A stretch of DNA of 64,000 nt from Anaerotruncus colihominis. Lineage in GTDB: Bacteria > Bacillota > Clostridia > Oscillospirales > Ruminococcaceae. The translations under genes were made by a program, and so were the position numbers. Below, one piece after another: positions 17,331 through 26,750 of this stretch; positions within the stretch are counted from its first letter, which is position 1; each line of letters begins with the position of its first letter. The stretch is taken from contig CP102255.1 of the NCBI GenBank assembly GCA_025146135.1, positions 1,860,001 through 1,924,000 on the forward strand, given 5' to 3'. The notes below the pieces were generated by a model, which made no database searches, was not told where the DNA came from, and saw only the letters and a program-made list of their open reading frames with translations.

Positions 17331-18572
17331 TCAGAGCCGCTTGGGAACCTCGCTGTTCAAGTCCTCGCGCTCGCGCCGGCGGCGCCAGGCGCGTGTAACA
17401 TTAATACCGATTGATGTAAGCAGCGCCGCGGCCATCATACCAGGCATCAGCCACTTGCTGTACTGTACATCCGTGGACAGAAGCTCTGTCCATGCCGCGT
17501 CGACGGCAAGGTTCATTTCCGCCGGCAAATCAATCCAAAATTCTGTCTTTGCAATCACCTCGTCCGATGGATACGCAATTGGATTATTGCGCACATCCTC
17601 TGGAAGCAGCGCAAGCGACGCGTCGTTTGGCGAACTGTATCCAATATACTCAGCGTTGGCTGCGCCGACCTCCGCCTCCAACAGAAAGTTGATAAACATT
17701 TCGGCGCATTCCTTTTCCTTTGAGCCTTTGGGGATTACAATCGCGTCGACAAAACGGTTGGTCCCTTCTTCAGGAACAAAATAGCCGAGGTCCTCGTTGT
17801 CAGCCATCATCGTAATCGCATCGCCGGCATAATACGGAGCAATCGCCGCTTCACCGCCGATCATCTTGTCGAAAATTTCATCCATAACATACGCCTGAAC
17901 AAGCATCTTCTGATCCTTGAGCAGTTCCGTTGCTTCCCGTAGCTGCTGCTCATTTTCAGGATTCATAGGATATCCCAGACGCTTGAGCGCAATGCCAAAA
18001 TCGTCGCGGGGATTGGCAAACATCAAAATATCGCCCATATATTTTTGATTCCACAGCAAGTCCCAACTGCCGGTATCCTCCTCGTCAACCATGGTTTTAT
18101 TGTAGATAACACCGACCGTTCCCCAGGTATATGGGACCGAGTATTCGTTTGTAGGATCAAAAATTGGATTGAGGAAGCTCTCGGAAATGTTCTTGAAATT
18201 TGGAATATTGTCAAAATTAAGCTTTTCAAGCATCCCCTCCCGAATCATCCGAGCAACCATATAATCGCTTGGAATCAGGATATCATAGCTGGCTCCTCCA
18301 TTGCGTAAGCGGGCATACACTTCCTCGTTCGTCGAAAACGTGGTGTAATTGACCTTAATACCGGTCAACGCCTCAAATTCGGCGATCACATCCATGCTCC
18401 CGTCCGAACCGTCGGAAATATATTCGCCCCAGTTGTGGACGTTCAAAGAACGCCCCTCCCCCTGAAACCGGGTGTAGTAGCTTTCATCCTCCACGGAAAC
18501 CTCTGCCAAGACGGATACGGACATAAAAAAAGTAAGCAACATCGCAAGCAGAAACGCACTTAATTTTTTCAT
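17331..18572 (-). CDS. potD: Spermidine/putrescine ABC transporter, substrate-binding protein
   Basis: 413 residues. After a signal sequence (residues 1-23, KKLSAFLLAMLLTFFMSVSV) comes a PotD-type binding domain: LNVHNWGEYISDG, ILIPSDYMVARMI, YAGDAITMMADN. No lipobox cysteine follows the signal. A second hydrophobic segment near the C-terminus (WLMPGMMAAALLTSIGINV), with a basic RAWRRRRERE tail, instead suggests anchoring by a C-terminal helix. It should capture polyamines at the outer face of the membrane for PotABC. It is the last gene of potA-potB-potC-potD, overlapping potC by 4 bases. Confidence 0.9.
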   Translation of the reverse strand: MKKLSAFLLAMLLTFFMSVSVLAEVSVEDESYYTRFQGEGRSLNVHNWGEYISDGSDGSMDVIAEFEALTGIKVNYTTFSTNEEVYARLRNGGASYDILIPSDYMVARMIREGMLEKLNFDNIPNFKNISESFLNPIFDPTNEYSVPYTWGTVGVIYNKTMVDEEDTGSWDLLWNQKYMGDILMFANPRDDFGIALKRLGYPMNPENEQQLREATELLKDQKMLVQAYVMDEIFDKMIGGEAAIAPYYAGDAITMMADNEDLGYFVPEEGTNRFVDAIVIPKGSKEKECAEMFINFLLEAEVGAANAEYIGYSSPNDASLALLPEDVRNNPIAYPSDEVIAKTEFWIDLPAEMNLAVDAAWTELLSTDVQYSKWLMPGMMAAALLTSIGINVTRAWRRRREREDLNSEVPKRL

Positions 18573-19381
18573 ACGCGCGCCCTCGCTTTCACCCGGTTTT
18601 CACGCTCACGACGCGCGTCGTTGAGGTTAACGGCCAACAGCACAATCAAAACAACGACAAAAATAATTGTCGAGAGCGCGTTGATCTCCGGACTGACTTT
18701 GCGCCGCGTCATCGAAAAAATGGTGATTGGCAGCGTTTGCGACGTCGGGCCTGTGACAAAATAGCTGATAATAAAGTCGTCAAGCGAATACGTAACCGCC
18801 ATTAAAAATCCCGCCAGCATACCGGGCATAATCTCTGGAATGACCACCTTGAAAAACGCCTGCATGGGGCTGCATCCAAGATCCTGCGCCGCTTCATATA
18901 CCGACACGTCCATCTGCCGCAATTTTGGCATAACATTTAAAATTACATACGGGATGTTAAACGTAATATGCGCGAGCACGAGCGTTACAAATCCAAATTC
19001 CAATTGAACGCCGGCGTTTTTGACGAATACGAACAGCAGCATCAGCGAAACGCCGGTTACAATTTCAGGATTGATCACTGGCATGTAGGTCACGTTCATG
19101 ACGACGCTGCGGGACAGCCGTCCCATATTGCGGATACCAATCGCGGCAAGCGTACCGATTACAGTCGCCAGCACCGATGAAATCAGCGCCACCACAAGCG
19201 TGTTGATCAAAGACTGAATGATCGCTTCGTTTGTAAACAACCGTTGATACCACGAAAGCGTGAAGCCCGTCCAGGCGCCGCGCGACTTTGACTTGTTAAA
19301 GGAAAAGACGATCAGCACCAGAATCGGCGCATACAGAAATGCCATCACAATGGCGACATATGTCTTACGCAGCCATTTCAT
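18569..19381 (-). CDS. potC: Spermidine/putrescine ABC transporter, permease PotC
   Basis: 270 residues, six membrane helices, with the inner-membrane EAA loop YEAAQDLGCSPMQAFFKVVIPEIMPG at about residues 160-185, which contacts the PotA ATPase. With PotB it forms the membrane channel for polyamines. Its ATG overlaps the potB stop by 4 bases and its stop overlaps potD by 4, so translation is coupled along the operon. Confidence 0.93.
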   Translation of the reverse strand: MKWLRKTYVAIVMAFLYAPILVLIVFSFNKSKSRGAWTGFTLSWYQRLFTNEAIIQSLINTLVVALISSVLATVIGTLAAIGIRNMGRLSRSVVMNVTYMPVINPEIVTGVSLMLLFVFVKNAGVQLEFGFVTLVLAHITFNIPYVILNVMPKLRQMDVSVYEAAQDLGCSPMQAFFKVVIPEIMPGMLAGFLMAVTYSLDDFIISYFVTGPTSQTLPITIFSMTRRKVSPEINALSTIIFVVVLIVLLAVNLNDARRERENRVKARARV

Positions 19382-20190
19382 TTGAGCAAATCCCCCTTCT
19401 CCTCATCTCCGAACTGGTTTGTAATGCTCATACAGAGCAGAATCAATACCATCAGAACAAGCGCGATCGCCGCGCCGAGGTTCGGGTTATAGGCATTACC
19501 CAAGAATTGTAAATCAATCAGGTCGCCGATCAGCAGATTCCCGCCGCCGCCAAGCATCCGGGAAATGATGAAGGTAGAAACCGATGGCACGAACACCATG
19601 ATAATCCCGGTCGAAATGCCTGGCACCGTCATCGGGATCAGCACGCGCATCAGGATTTTGGACGCGTTTGCACCAAGATCCTGCGCGGCTTCAATGACAC
19701 TGTCCGGAATCTTTGTCATTACAGAATAAAGCGGCAGGATCATAAAAGGCAGATAATTATAAACCATACCGAGCACAACCGCGCCCTGTGTATTGATCAT
19801 CTCAAGCGGTCCGATTCCAAAATATCCAAGCATCCGGTTGATCAGGCCGTTTTTTTCCAGAATCGTCATCCATGCATAGGTACGCAGCAAAAAGTTCATC
19901 CACATCGGCAGCATAATCAGCATGATCATCGTGCGCTGTCCATTGCCATTGTGGCGCGATATGATGAATGCCAACGGATAGGCGATTAACAGACAGATCA
20001 CCGTTGCGATGAATGCAAGCCATACAGAACGTACCAATACAGGCGTATATTCTCCGACCTGCGAAATGTAATCGATGGTGAATGTCCCTTCCGGCGTTGT
20101 CACCGCATAATACGCGACAAGTGCGAGCGGAACAACGATGAAAATCACCATCCAGATCAAATATGGAAACGCGGTCGCCTTCGATCTCAT
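19378..20190 (-). CDS. potB: Spermidine/putrescine ABC transporter, permease PotB
   Basis: 270 residues, six membrane helices, with the EAA loop IEAAQDLGANASKILMRVLIPMTVPG. It pairs with PotC as the permease. Its ATG shares one base with the potA stop (TAATG). The N-terminus (KATAFPYLIWMVIFIVVPLALVA) is a typical PotB first helix. Confidence 0.93.
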   Translation of the reverse strand: MRSKATAFPYLIWMVIFIVVPLALVAYYAVTTPEGTFTIDYISQVGEYTPVLVRSVWLAFIATVICLLIAYPLAFIISRHNGNGQRTMIMLIMLPMWMNFLLRTYAWMTILEKNGLINRMLGYFGIGPLEMINTQGAVVLGMVYNYLPFMILPLYSVMTKIPDSVIEAAQDLGANASKILMRVLIPMTVPGISTGIIMVFVPSVSTFIISRMLGGGGNLLIGDLIDLQFLGNAYNPNLGAAIALVLMVLILLCMSITNQFGDEEKGDLLK

Positions 20191-21239
20191 TACTCCACCT
20201 CCATCTTATGCATGATGTGGATATCGAAGGGAGCAACCTCCATTCCGATGAAGGCGCCCGGCTGCTCGCTGCGTGTCGAATGGATCATCCATTTGTAGCC
20301 ATGCGCATCGACGATCATCTCAAAGTGGACGCCCTTGAAGATCACCGACTCGACAACGCCGGAGATCGGCGCGTCCTGCGGTTCGATGATTTTGATATCC
20401 TCCGGCCGGATGACTACGTCGACACGTTCAAGCGTGCCAAATCCACTGTCAACACAGTCAAATTTGCGTCCTGCGAATTCAACCAGGCAATCCTTATGCA
20501 TGACGCCGTCGATGATGTTGCTCTCGCCGATAAAGTCGGCGACAAACGCATTTTTCGGTTCATTATAAATATCCTGGGGCGTACCCACCTGAAGGATGTC
20601 GCCGTCATTCATGACGACGACCGTATCCGACATGGTAAGGGCTTCCTCCTGGTCGTGCGTCACATAAATAAAGGTGATCTCAAGCGCCTGCTGCATACGT
20701 TTCAGCTCAATCTGCATCTCCTTGCGCAGCTTAAGATCAAGCGCGCCGAGCGGCTCGTCCAGCAAAAGCACCCTCGGATGGTTGACCAGGGCGCGCGCAA
20801 TTGCAACGCGCTGCTGCTGGCCGCCTGACAGTTGATTGACATTGCGCCGGTCATAGCCTGCGAGATTGACAAGCTCAAGCATCTCATGCACACGGTTTTT
20901 CCGCTCATTTTCAGGCAGCTTTTTGATTTTCAGCCCGAACTCTACGTTTTCAAAAACATTCAGATGCGGGAACAGCGCATATCGCTGAAACACCGTGTTG
21001 ACATGCCGCTTGTGCGGCGGCACGTCGTTGATACGCACACCGTCAAAAAAAACGTCACCCGACTTCGGACTGACGAAACCGCCAATCGTCCTGAGCGTTG
21101 TGGTTTTTCCACAGCCGGACGGCCCGAGCAGAGTAACGAATTCTTTGTCACGGATGTCGAGATCAAGTCCGACGAGGATGGGGTCGCCATCGAAATCAAC
21201 GGAAATGTCTCTGAGGCTTACAATGTTGTTTTCTTTCAT
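20190..21239 (-). CDS. potA: Spermidine/putrescine ABC transporter, ATPase PotA
   Basis: 349 residues: ATPase domain with Walker [10 protein letters not shown] (38-46), Q loop, ABC signature [15 protein letters not shown] and Walker [13 protein letters not shown], then a C-terminal TOBE regulatory domain (about 270-345). It drives polyamine import. GGGGG lies nine bases before the ATG at 21239. A weak promoter is possible about 100 bases upstream (TTTACC, 17 bases, TATAAA on the minus strand). Confidence 0.94.
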   Translation of the reverse strand: MKENNIVSLRDISVDFDGDPILVGLDLDIRDKEFVTLLGPSGCGKTTTLRTIGGFVSPKSGDVFFDGVRINDVPPHKRHVNTVFQRYALFPHLNVFENVEFGLKIKKLPENERKNRVHEMLELVNLAGYDRRNVNQLSGGQQQRVAIARALVNHPRVLLLDEPLGALDLKLRKEMQIELKRMQQALEITFIYVTHDQEEALTMSDTVVVMNDGDILQVGTPQDIYNEPKNAFVADFIGESNIIDGVMHKDCLVEFAGRKFDCVDSGFGTLERVDVVIRPEDIKIIEPQDAPISGVVESVIFKGVHFEMIVDAHGYKWMIHSTRSEQPGAFIGMEVAPFDIHIMHKMEVE

Positions 21240-21627
21240 TTATGCATCCCCCTTTGCGGAATTTAGGCCGTCTTTACGGCCCCCGATGATTTCTTACCGC
21301 TTACCCGCAAAAGGTTTTTTCTAATCGCAGCGCGCTTTTTATACGCGCCCGTTATTAGGCGGTAAATTGTCATCGATTTTATGCAGATGCAAAAACTGCA
21401 AGAATCAATATATCATATTACTGTAAAAAGTCAAGCTATTTTCGCGATTTTTAAGCTTCTGCCGTTAAATTTCTTTATTTTTTTATTTATTTTTTTAATA
21501 TTCTCTGTTTTACTCCGAAATCCTCAAAAAATCTTTTTTATACTGACACGAAAAGGATATGAATCAGTATCTGTAAAGCAAGGGTTTTAACTTTGACAAT
21601 CTTGTAAAACGATATGTGCAAATCGTA
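21240..21627. other. Intergenic region upstream of potA
   Basis: The potA-proximal 140 bases hold a possible promoter and a GGCCGTAAAGACGGCC hairpin that may lie in the potA leader. The remaining stretch, 21375-21627, is T-rich with no credible gene; a 69-codon frame there is low-complexity and has no ribosome site. Confidence 0.6.
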
Positions 21628-21631
21628 CAAA

Positions 21632-21661
21632 AAAGCAGGACTCCGCATGGCGTCCTGCTTT
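21632..21661 (-). terminator. Terminator after the DUF1847 gene
   Basis: Stem AAAGCAGGAC/GTCCTGCTTT with a 10-base loop, then a U run on the minus strand, 5 bases past the gene stop. Confidence 0.85.
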
Positions 21662-21665
21662 CATT

Positions 21666-22289
21666 TTAAGGCTCCAGCTTCGCTTTAAAATAGCCTTCCG
21701 CACAATAAACCGCTCCGGCAGGATTGTGCGCCAGCACACGGTCCTTCGCAATCAGCGTAGTAACCAGCGCGTCGGAATATTTATAAAAAAGCGAATCGTG
21801 CCCCACGCACAGCCCAACCGCAATATTGAACTGCGTATTCTGCTCATTCAGCAGCCGGGCCTGCGCAATCGGATTGCACATCGGCTCGAATTGATTCGGC
21901 TTCAGCTTTCCCGATTCCGGAATTCCCGCTTTTTCCTTGGAAATACCGCCCGTTTTACAGATCACTGAAACAACTTCAAAGCCATGACGGCGCAGCAGGC
22001 CGTCTATCACCTTCGCTTCGTTTCTCAGCCCACGGCAAAATGCCATCCCGATTCGCCTGTAGCCCATCGATTTACATAGTTCAACTGTCTCCCTGAGCCG
22101 GACCCATTGGCCGTAACCAATCGCTTCAATTTCAGACGCCTTGATGTAAAAGTTGTGATTTTCAGGACTTTGATACTGTTCAAGCGCCTCACTTAGCAAT
22201 GCATGCTGATGCATAGGACAATTTTTCGGCATCTGCTGCGGATGCTCCTCACTGCATGCATGAATACTGCATCTGGCACAGGTATACAC
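21666..22289 (-). CDS. DUF1847 family metal-binding protein
   Basis: 207 residues from a GTG at 22289 that stands five bases after GGGGAGG; a TTG eight codons upstream has no ribosome site. The N-terminus carries a CxxC...C...C cluster (YTCARCSIHAC, NCPMHQH) likely to bind zinc or an iron-sulfur cluster. The body has a C-rich pattern GMAFCRGLRNEAKVI, ICKTGG, MCNPIAQA and GLCVGHDSLF that matches DUF1847. The family is common in anaerobes and has no assigned function. It is transcribed in the same direction as the epimerase pair 48 bases upstream. Confidence 0.85.
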   Translation of the reverse strand: MYTCARCSIHACSEEHPQQMPKNCPMHQHALLSEALEQYQSPENHNFYIKASEIEAIGYGQWVRLRETVELCKSMGYRRIGMAFCRGLRNEAKVIDGLLRRHGFEVVSVICKTGGISKEKAGIPESGKLKPNQFEPMCNPIAQARLLNEQNTQFNIAVGLCVGHDSLFYKYSDALVTTLIAKDRVLAHNPAGAVYCAEGYFKAKLEP

Positions 22290-22337
22290 GCCGCCCTCCC
22301 CTTTCTTATCCAATCATATCCAGCCTATACCCGCATA

Positions 22338-23030
22338 CTACCGCTGCCCGTAATATGCATTTGCGCCATGCTTACGTAAATAATGCTTATCCAATAAAAC
22401 TGGCTGCATTGGTTCGATCATATTGCCGGAAAGCGCCTTGCAATGCCAGGCCATCATGGCGACTTCCTCAAGCACGACCGCATTATGCACCGCGTTCATC
22501 GGGTCTGTACCCCAGGCGAACGGCCCATGGCTGTGCACCAGAACGGCCGGGATATCGTCCGGGCTCAGATCAGCAAACCGCTCAATAATAACGGCGCCGG
22601 TTTCCTTTTCGTATGCGCCTTTGATTTCCTCCGCGGTCATACGGCGTGTACAGGGAATCTCGCCGTAAAAATAATCAGCATGCGTTGTTCCATAGCCTGG
22701 GATTCCCATCCCGCATTGTGCAAAGATCGTCGCCCAGCGGCTATGCGTATGCACGACTCCGCCTATGTTCCCGAACGCTTTATATAGCTCCACATGCGTC
22801 GGCGTATCCGACGAGGGATTAAGCCTGCCTTCGACCCGCTTGCCGTCAAGGTCTACAACGACCATATCCTCCGGCTTCATAGCGTCATATTCCACACCTG
22901 ACGGTTTGATAACGATCAACCCCTGTTCGCGGTCGATTCCGGAAACATTACCCCACGTAAATGTGATCAGGCCATGTTTTGGAAGCTGCATATTCGCTTC
23001 AAATACCTCTTGCTTTAGCGTTTCTAACAT
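22338..23030 (-). CDS. araD: L-ribulose-5-phosphate 4-epimerase
   Basis: 230 residues, class II aldolase fold. It interconverts L-ribulose 5-phosphate and D-xylulose 5-phosphate. Typical features are [17 protein letters not shown], the zinc ligands in [14 protein letters not shown] and the later [18 protein letters not shown] stands six bases before the ATG at 23030, which overlaps the end of the upstream ulaE-like gene by 7 bases. Together with that 3-epimerase it links L-xylulose 5-phosphate to the pentose phosphate pathway. It might also be called UlaF or SgbE; sequence alone does not separate these. Confidence 0.9.
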   Translation of the reverse strand: MLETLKQEVFEANMQLPKHGLITFTWGNVSGIDREQGLIVIKPSGVEYDAMKPEDMVVVDLDGKRVEGRLNPSSDTPTHVELYKAFGNIGGVVHTHSRWATIFAQCGMGIPGYGTTHADYFYGEIPCTRRMTAEEIKGAYEKETGAVIIERFADLSPDDIPAVLVHSHGPFAWGTDPMNAVHNAVVLEEVAMMAWHCKALSGNMIEPMQPVLLDKHYLRKHGANAYYGQR

Positions 23031-23875
23031 CTTAAATCCTCCTTGTTCAGACAACCGCTTAAAAGCTTTTGCGCTAAGGCTAGATCCTGTTCCCAATCCG
23101 GGCTGCCTGTGTACCAGCATTCAGCCACATAGCGCCGTACCCCAAGGCTCCAAGCCTGCTTTATAAGCGTTTTAAAATCGACATGACCTGTACCGAACGG
23201 GACTTCGCGGAATACGCCGGGCATCGTTTCCTTTAAATGCATTGCGATTAAATGGCCTGCGCCCATTCGCAAATCGGCGCAAACATCCGAGCCGCTCGCA
23301 ACAGCAGCATTCGTCAGATTGCCCGCGTCAGGATAGACCTGCAAGTATGGCGAATCAACCAGCTTGACATAGCGCATCGCTTTCTCCACTGTATTCATAA
23401 AAGGCGTTTCCATTGTCTCGAATCCGAGCAGAACGCCGCTTTGGGCCGCCAGCATTGCGGCAAAAGAAAGGTTTTCTAAAAAACGCGCAGCCGTATCCGG
23501 TGTGGAATCCTCATAATAAACATCATACCCCGCCAATTGAATGATCCGGACGCCGAGGTCCGCCGCAAGCCTAACCGCCTTTTCCATAATTTCGATACTG
23601 CGTGTGCAAACCGCCGGATCAGAGCTGCCAAGCGGATATTTGCGATGTCCGCTTAAACACATTGAACGAATCGGCAGGCCCGCCTCCGACATCTCCCGAA
23701 CCAGAGCCATCCGTTCAGCCGTGCTCATATCAAGGCGAGCAAGCTTCTCGTCCGATTCGTCAATACTGATCTCCACAAAATCAAACCCAGCTCTCTTAGC
23801 GGTCTTTAGCTTTTCGCGCCAGGAAAGCGTCCCCGGCATAGCCTTTTCATAAAGCCCCAGTTGATAATGCTTCAT
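23024..23875 (-). CDS. L-xylulose-5-phosphate 3-epimerase (UlaE/SgbU family)
   Basis: 283 residues, AP-endonuclease-like TIM barrel. The start [17 protein letters not shown] and the conserved [24 protein letters not shown] and VYPDAGNL match UlaE/SgbU, which converts L-xylulose 5-phosphate to L-ribulose 5-phosphate. AraD, encoded just downstream with a 7-base overlap, does the next step. No kinase, transporter or regulator of an ascorbate or xylulose pathway is adjacent, so the upstream part of the pathway is encoded elsewhere. The upstream 180 bases before the liv terminator are otherwise empty. Confidence 0.88.
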   Translation of the reverse strand: MKHYQLGLYEKAMPGTLSWREKLKTAKRAGFDFVEISIDESDEKLARLDMSTAERMALVREMSEAGLPIRSMCLSGHRKYPLGSSDPAVCTRSIEIMEKAVRLAADLGVRIIQLAGYDVYYEDSTPDTAARFLENLSFAAMLAAQSGVLLGFETMETPFMNTVEKAMRYVKLVDSPYLQVYPDAGNLTNAAVASGSDVCADLRMGAGHLIAMHLKETMPGVFREVPFGTGHVDFKTLIKQAWSLGVRRYVAECWYTGSPDWEQDLALAQKLLSGCLNKEDLRC

Positions 23876-24004
23876 AACACACCTCCTGCACCCGTTTCAT
23901 TCTTAAGCAAAATTATACAACGGGAACGTTCAGCCTGCAATACAAATTGCATCAATTTAAACGCCCGCGCGCCCATTGCATACTTGCCGAAAAATGCAAC
24001 AAAT

Positions 24005-24043
24005 AAAATCCGGCCCCGCGGCAAGCCTGTGGAGCCGGATTTT
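24005..24043 (-). terminator. Terminator of the liv operon
   Basis: Stem AAAATCCGGC/GCCGGATTTT with a 19-base loop, 16 bases past the livF stop, with an A/T-rich flank on both sides. Confidence 0.75.
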
Positions 24044-24058
24044 TTCGCAACCACCTTC

Positions 24059-24766
24059 TCAGGAGCGTTTTTTCCCAAGGTACGCCGCCTTGACATCCTC
24101 GTTCGCAAGCAGGGCCGCACCGGTATCCTGCATGATAATTTTACCGGTTTCCAGCACATAGCCGTAATCAGCCGTCCGCAGCGCCATATTGGCGTTCTGT
24201 TCGATCAGAAGAATTGTCACACCACGTTTATGGACTTCTTTAATAATATCAAAAATACCCTGAACAATCAGCGGCGCCAAACCAAGCGACGGTTCATCCA
24301 TCATCATCAGCTTTGGGCGGCTCATAAGCGCGCGCGCCACCGCCAGCATCTGCTGCTCGCCGCCTGAAAGCGTGCCGGCCGCCTGCCAGGAACGTTCCTT
24401 GAGCCGCGGGAACAGCTCATAAACCCAGTTGATATCATCAGTCAAATCATCCTTGCGCAGATAGGCGCCGATTTTAATGTTCTCGAGCACCGTCAGATCG
24501 GAAAAAACGCGCCGCCCCTCCGGAACAAGCGTGATTCCCCTGCCGACAAGTTTCTCGCTTGGCACGCCGTCAATACGTTCCCCAAGAAATTCAATGGTTC
24601 CGCTTTTAATCGGCACAAGGCCGGAAATTGCCCGCAGCGTTGTGCTTTTGCCGGCGCCGTTGGCGCCGATCAAGGTAACAATGCTTCCCTCCGGGACCTC
24701 CAGGCTGATTCCCTTGACCGCCTCGATACCGCCGTAGGACACACAGAGATCATTGATTTTAAGCAT
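24059..24766 (-). CDS. livF: Branched-chain amino acid ABC transporter, ATPase LivF
   Basis: 235 residues. Walker A GANGAGKST is at 36-44, signature LSGGEQQMLAVARAL and Walker B LMMMDEPSLGLAP follow. It is one of two ATPases energising import of leucine, isoleucine and valine. It overlaps livG by 8 bases and ends the operon livH-livM-livG-livF; a terminator follows. Confidence 0.93.
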   Translation of the reverse strand: MLKINDLCVSYGGIEAVKGISLEVPEGSIVTLIGANGAGKSTTLRAISGLVPIKSGTIEFLGERIDGVPSEKLVGRGITLVPEGRRVFSDLTVLENIKIGAYLRKDDLTDDINWVYELFPRLKERSWQAAGTLSGGEQQMLAVARALMSRPKLMMMDEPSLGLAPLIVQGIFDIIKEVHKRGVTILLIEQNANMALRTADYGYVLETGKIIMQDTGAALLANEDVKAAYLGKKRS

Positions 24767-25601
24767 CCTCCTGCACCCCCAGATAAGCTTCGATGACGCG
24801 GTCGTTATTCTGAATTTCAGCAGGTGTCCCGCTGGCGATCATCTGACCAAAATCGAGCACATAAATACGGTCCGAAATCTCCATAACCAAGTCCATATGA
24901 TGTTCAATCATAAACACCGTCAAATGAAAGTCATCTTTGACGTGTCCAATGAACTCGGTCAATTCATCTGTTTCCTGTGGATTCATGCCGGCGGCAGGCT
25001 CGTCAAGAAGCAGCATTTTCGGGTCGGTCGCTAACGCGCGCGCAATTTCCAGGCGGCGCTGCTTGCCGTATGGCAGGCTGCTTGCCACCTCGTCCTTTAA
25101 ATCAGCAAGCTCCAATATATCCAACAGGCGCATCGTATCCTCGCGCATCACCTTCTCCTCTTTCGCATTAAGACGGAAAACTGCGGAAAATACGCCAGCC
25201 TTGGCGCGCATATGCTTTGCAATCAGCACGTTTTCAAAAACACTTAAGCTTTTAAACAAACGGATATTCTGGAACGTGCGTGCGATTCCAAGGCGCGTGA
25301 TTGCGTCCGGCGTGCGCTCCAGCACTTTTGGAAATTTGTCCGCATGGTTCCCCTGATACAGCTTGCGCATATTGCCCTGCGGATGATTGGACACCATCAG
25401 CTCATCATTAAAATAAATCGCACCGTTTGTCGGCGCATAAACGCCCGTCACCATATTAAACGCCGTTGTTTTTCCCGCGCCGTTTGGCCCAATCAGCGCC
25501 ACAATCTCCCCCTCGTCAATCGACAGGGACAGATCGTTGACCGCGACAACGCCGCCAAACTGCATGGTGAGATTTTCCAGTCGAAGCACATTTTTACTCA
25601 T
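24759..25601 (-). CDS. livG: Branched-chain amino acid ABC transporter, ATPase LivG
   Basis: 280 residues. Walker A GPNGAGKTT is near residue 37, the LivG signature LPYGKQRRLEIARAL and Walker B MLLLDEPAAGMNPQE follow, and the long insert after Walker A is typical for LivG. The ATG at 25601 lies after AGGGCGGTG; a GTG three codons earlier is possible. It overlaps the end of livM by 8 bases. Confidence 0.92.
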   Translation of the reverse strand: MSKNVLRLENLTMQFGGVVAVNDLSLSIDEGEIVALIGPNGAGKTTAFNMVTGVYAPTNGAIYFNDELMVSNHPQGNMRKLYQGNHADKFPKVLERTPDAITRLGIARTFQNIRLFKSLSVFENVLIAKHMRAKAGVFSAVFRLNAKEEKVMREDTMRLLDILELADLKDEVASSLPYGKQRRLEIARALATDPKMLLLDEPAAGMNPQETDELTEFIGHVKDDFHLTVFMIEHHMDLVMEISDRIYVLDFGQMIASGTPAEIQNNDRVIEAYLGVQEDA

Positions 25602-26745
25602 GGCCAGCACCGCCCTTCACGCCGGCCGGGACACGCCTGGCAAACGGCTTCTTCAACAGACGCACAAGGCCATCCCAGGAAAATTCCTTATCTCCCATCA
25701 GGCCGCGGCGGTAAAACAGCACGACGACCATCAGCAGCACCGAAAATACGACCATACGGAAACCTGTGCGGAACAGCGAAATCTCCCATCCGCCGATGAT
25801 AAGCGGCTGATCGAAGAAACGCAGCCACCATTCCTTGCTTGCAGTCACAAGGAAGGCGCTCAAAACGCTGCCGGTTACACTGCCGATGCCGCCGATGACC
25901 ACAATCAGCAGGATATCGTACGTCAGCGTGATGCTGAAGGTTTTCGCCTCGATCGAGCGCATAAACATTGCGAGTAGTCCGCCGGAAATGGCGGTAAAAA
26001 ACGAACTGATGACAAATGAAAGCTGTTTATGCTTAAACAGGTTGACGCCCATCGCCTCCGCCGCGATCTCATCCTCGCGGATCGCCTTGAAGGCGCGTCC
26101 ATAGGTGGAGTTGATCAGCAGCACCATCAATGCGATGCAGACAGCAGCGATGATAAACGGGGTAAACAGAACCGGCAGACCAAACAGCTTCGGGAAGGTT
26201 GGCACCTTATTAAGGCCATAGGAGCCGTTTGTAATGGTATCCATCTGCGGGCTGGAAAAAACGGCGCGGATGATCTCGGAAAATCCAAGCGTGGCAATCG
26301 CCAGATAATCGCTTTTCAGACGCAGCACCGGGATACCGATCAGTGCGGCAAAAGCCGCAGCGATCAAGCCGCCGGCAATCAGCGCCAAAAATGGATATGC
26401 CGCCTGGAGCCACGCAGGGCCAGCCTCCATCGCCTCTTTCATCGACCGAATTCCAGGCGCGACCCCATTCATATAGTAAACGCCGTCCAGGCTTGCGACC
26501 GGGATCATCAGAATCGCCGTGACATACGCTCCGATTGACATGAACCCCGCCTGCCCAAGTGAAAACAGGCCTGTAAAGCCGTTTAGCAGGTTCATTGCAA
26601 CAGCGACGATGGCCAGGATGGCGCTTTTCTGCAAAATAGAGATCAGCATGCCCTGTTCATTTTTATGTCCGTCCAGTATAAAAAGCAACACGACGGCCAG
26701 GGCGATCAGCACCAAAGAACAAATGCGCTTTGTTGATTTTTTCAT
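25594..26745 (-). CDS. livM: Branched-chain amino acid ABC transporter, permease LivM
   Basis: 383 residues, about ten hydrophobic segments, with the family motif LNGFTGLFSLGQAGFMSIGAYV near residues 55-76 and the coupling loop FKAIREDEIAAEAMGVN. The ATG at 26745 (MKKSTKRICSLV) has AGGTG eight bases upstream; GTG and ATG codons just before are alternatives. It pairs with LivH to form the transport channel. Confidence 0.92.
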   Translation of the reverse strand: MKKSTKRICSLVLIALAVVLLFILDGHKNEQGMLISILQKSAILAIVAVAMNLLNGFTGLFSLGQAGFMSIGAYVTAILMIPVASLDGVYYMNGVAPGIRSMKEAMEAGPAWLQAAYPFLALIAGGLIAAAFAALIGIPVLRLKSDYLAIATLGFSEIIRAVFSSPQMDTITNGSYGLNKVPTFPKLFGLPVLFTPFIIAAVCIALMVLLINSTYGRAFKAIREDEIAAEAMGVNLFKHKQLSFVISSFFTAISGGLLAMFMRSIEAKTFSITLTYDILLIVVIGGIGSVTGSVLSAFLVTASKEWWLRFFDQPLIIGGWEISLFRTGFRMVVFSVLLMVVVLFYRRGLMGDKEFSWDGLVRLLKKPFARRVPAGVKGGAGHE

Positions 26746-26750
26746 ATGCA

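Noticed and set aside
21381..21590. 69-codon hydrophobic frame
   Set aside because: It reflects T-rich DNA; no ribosome site or promoter.
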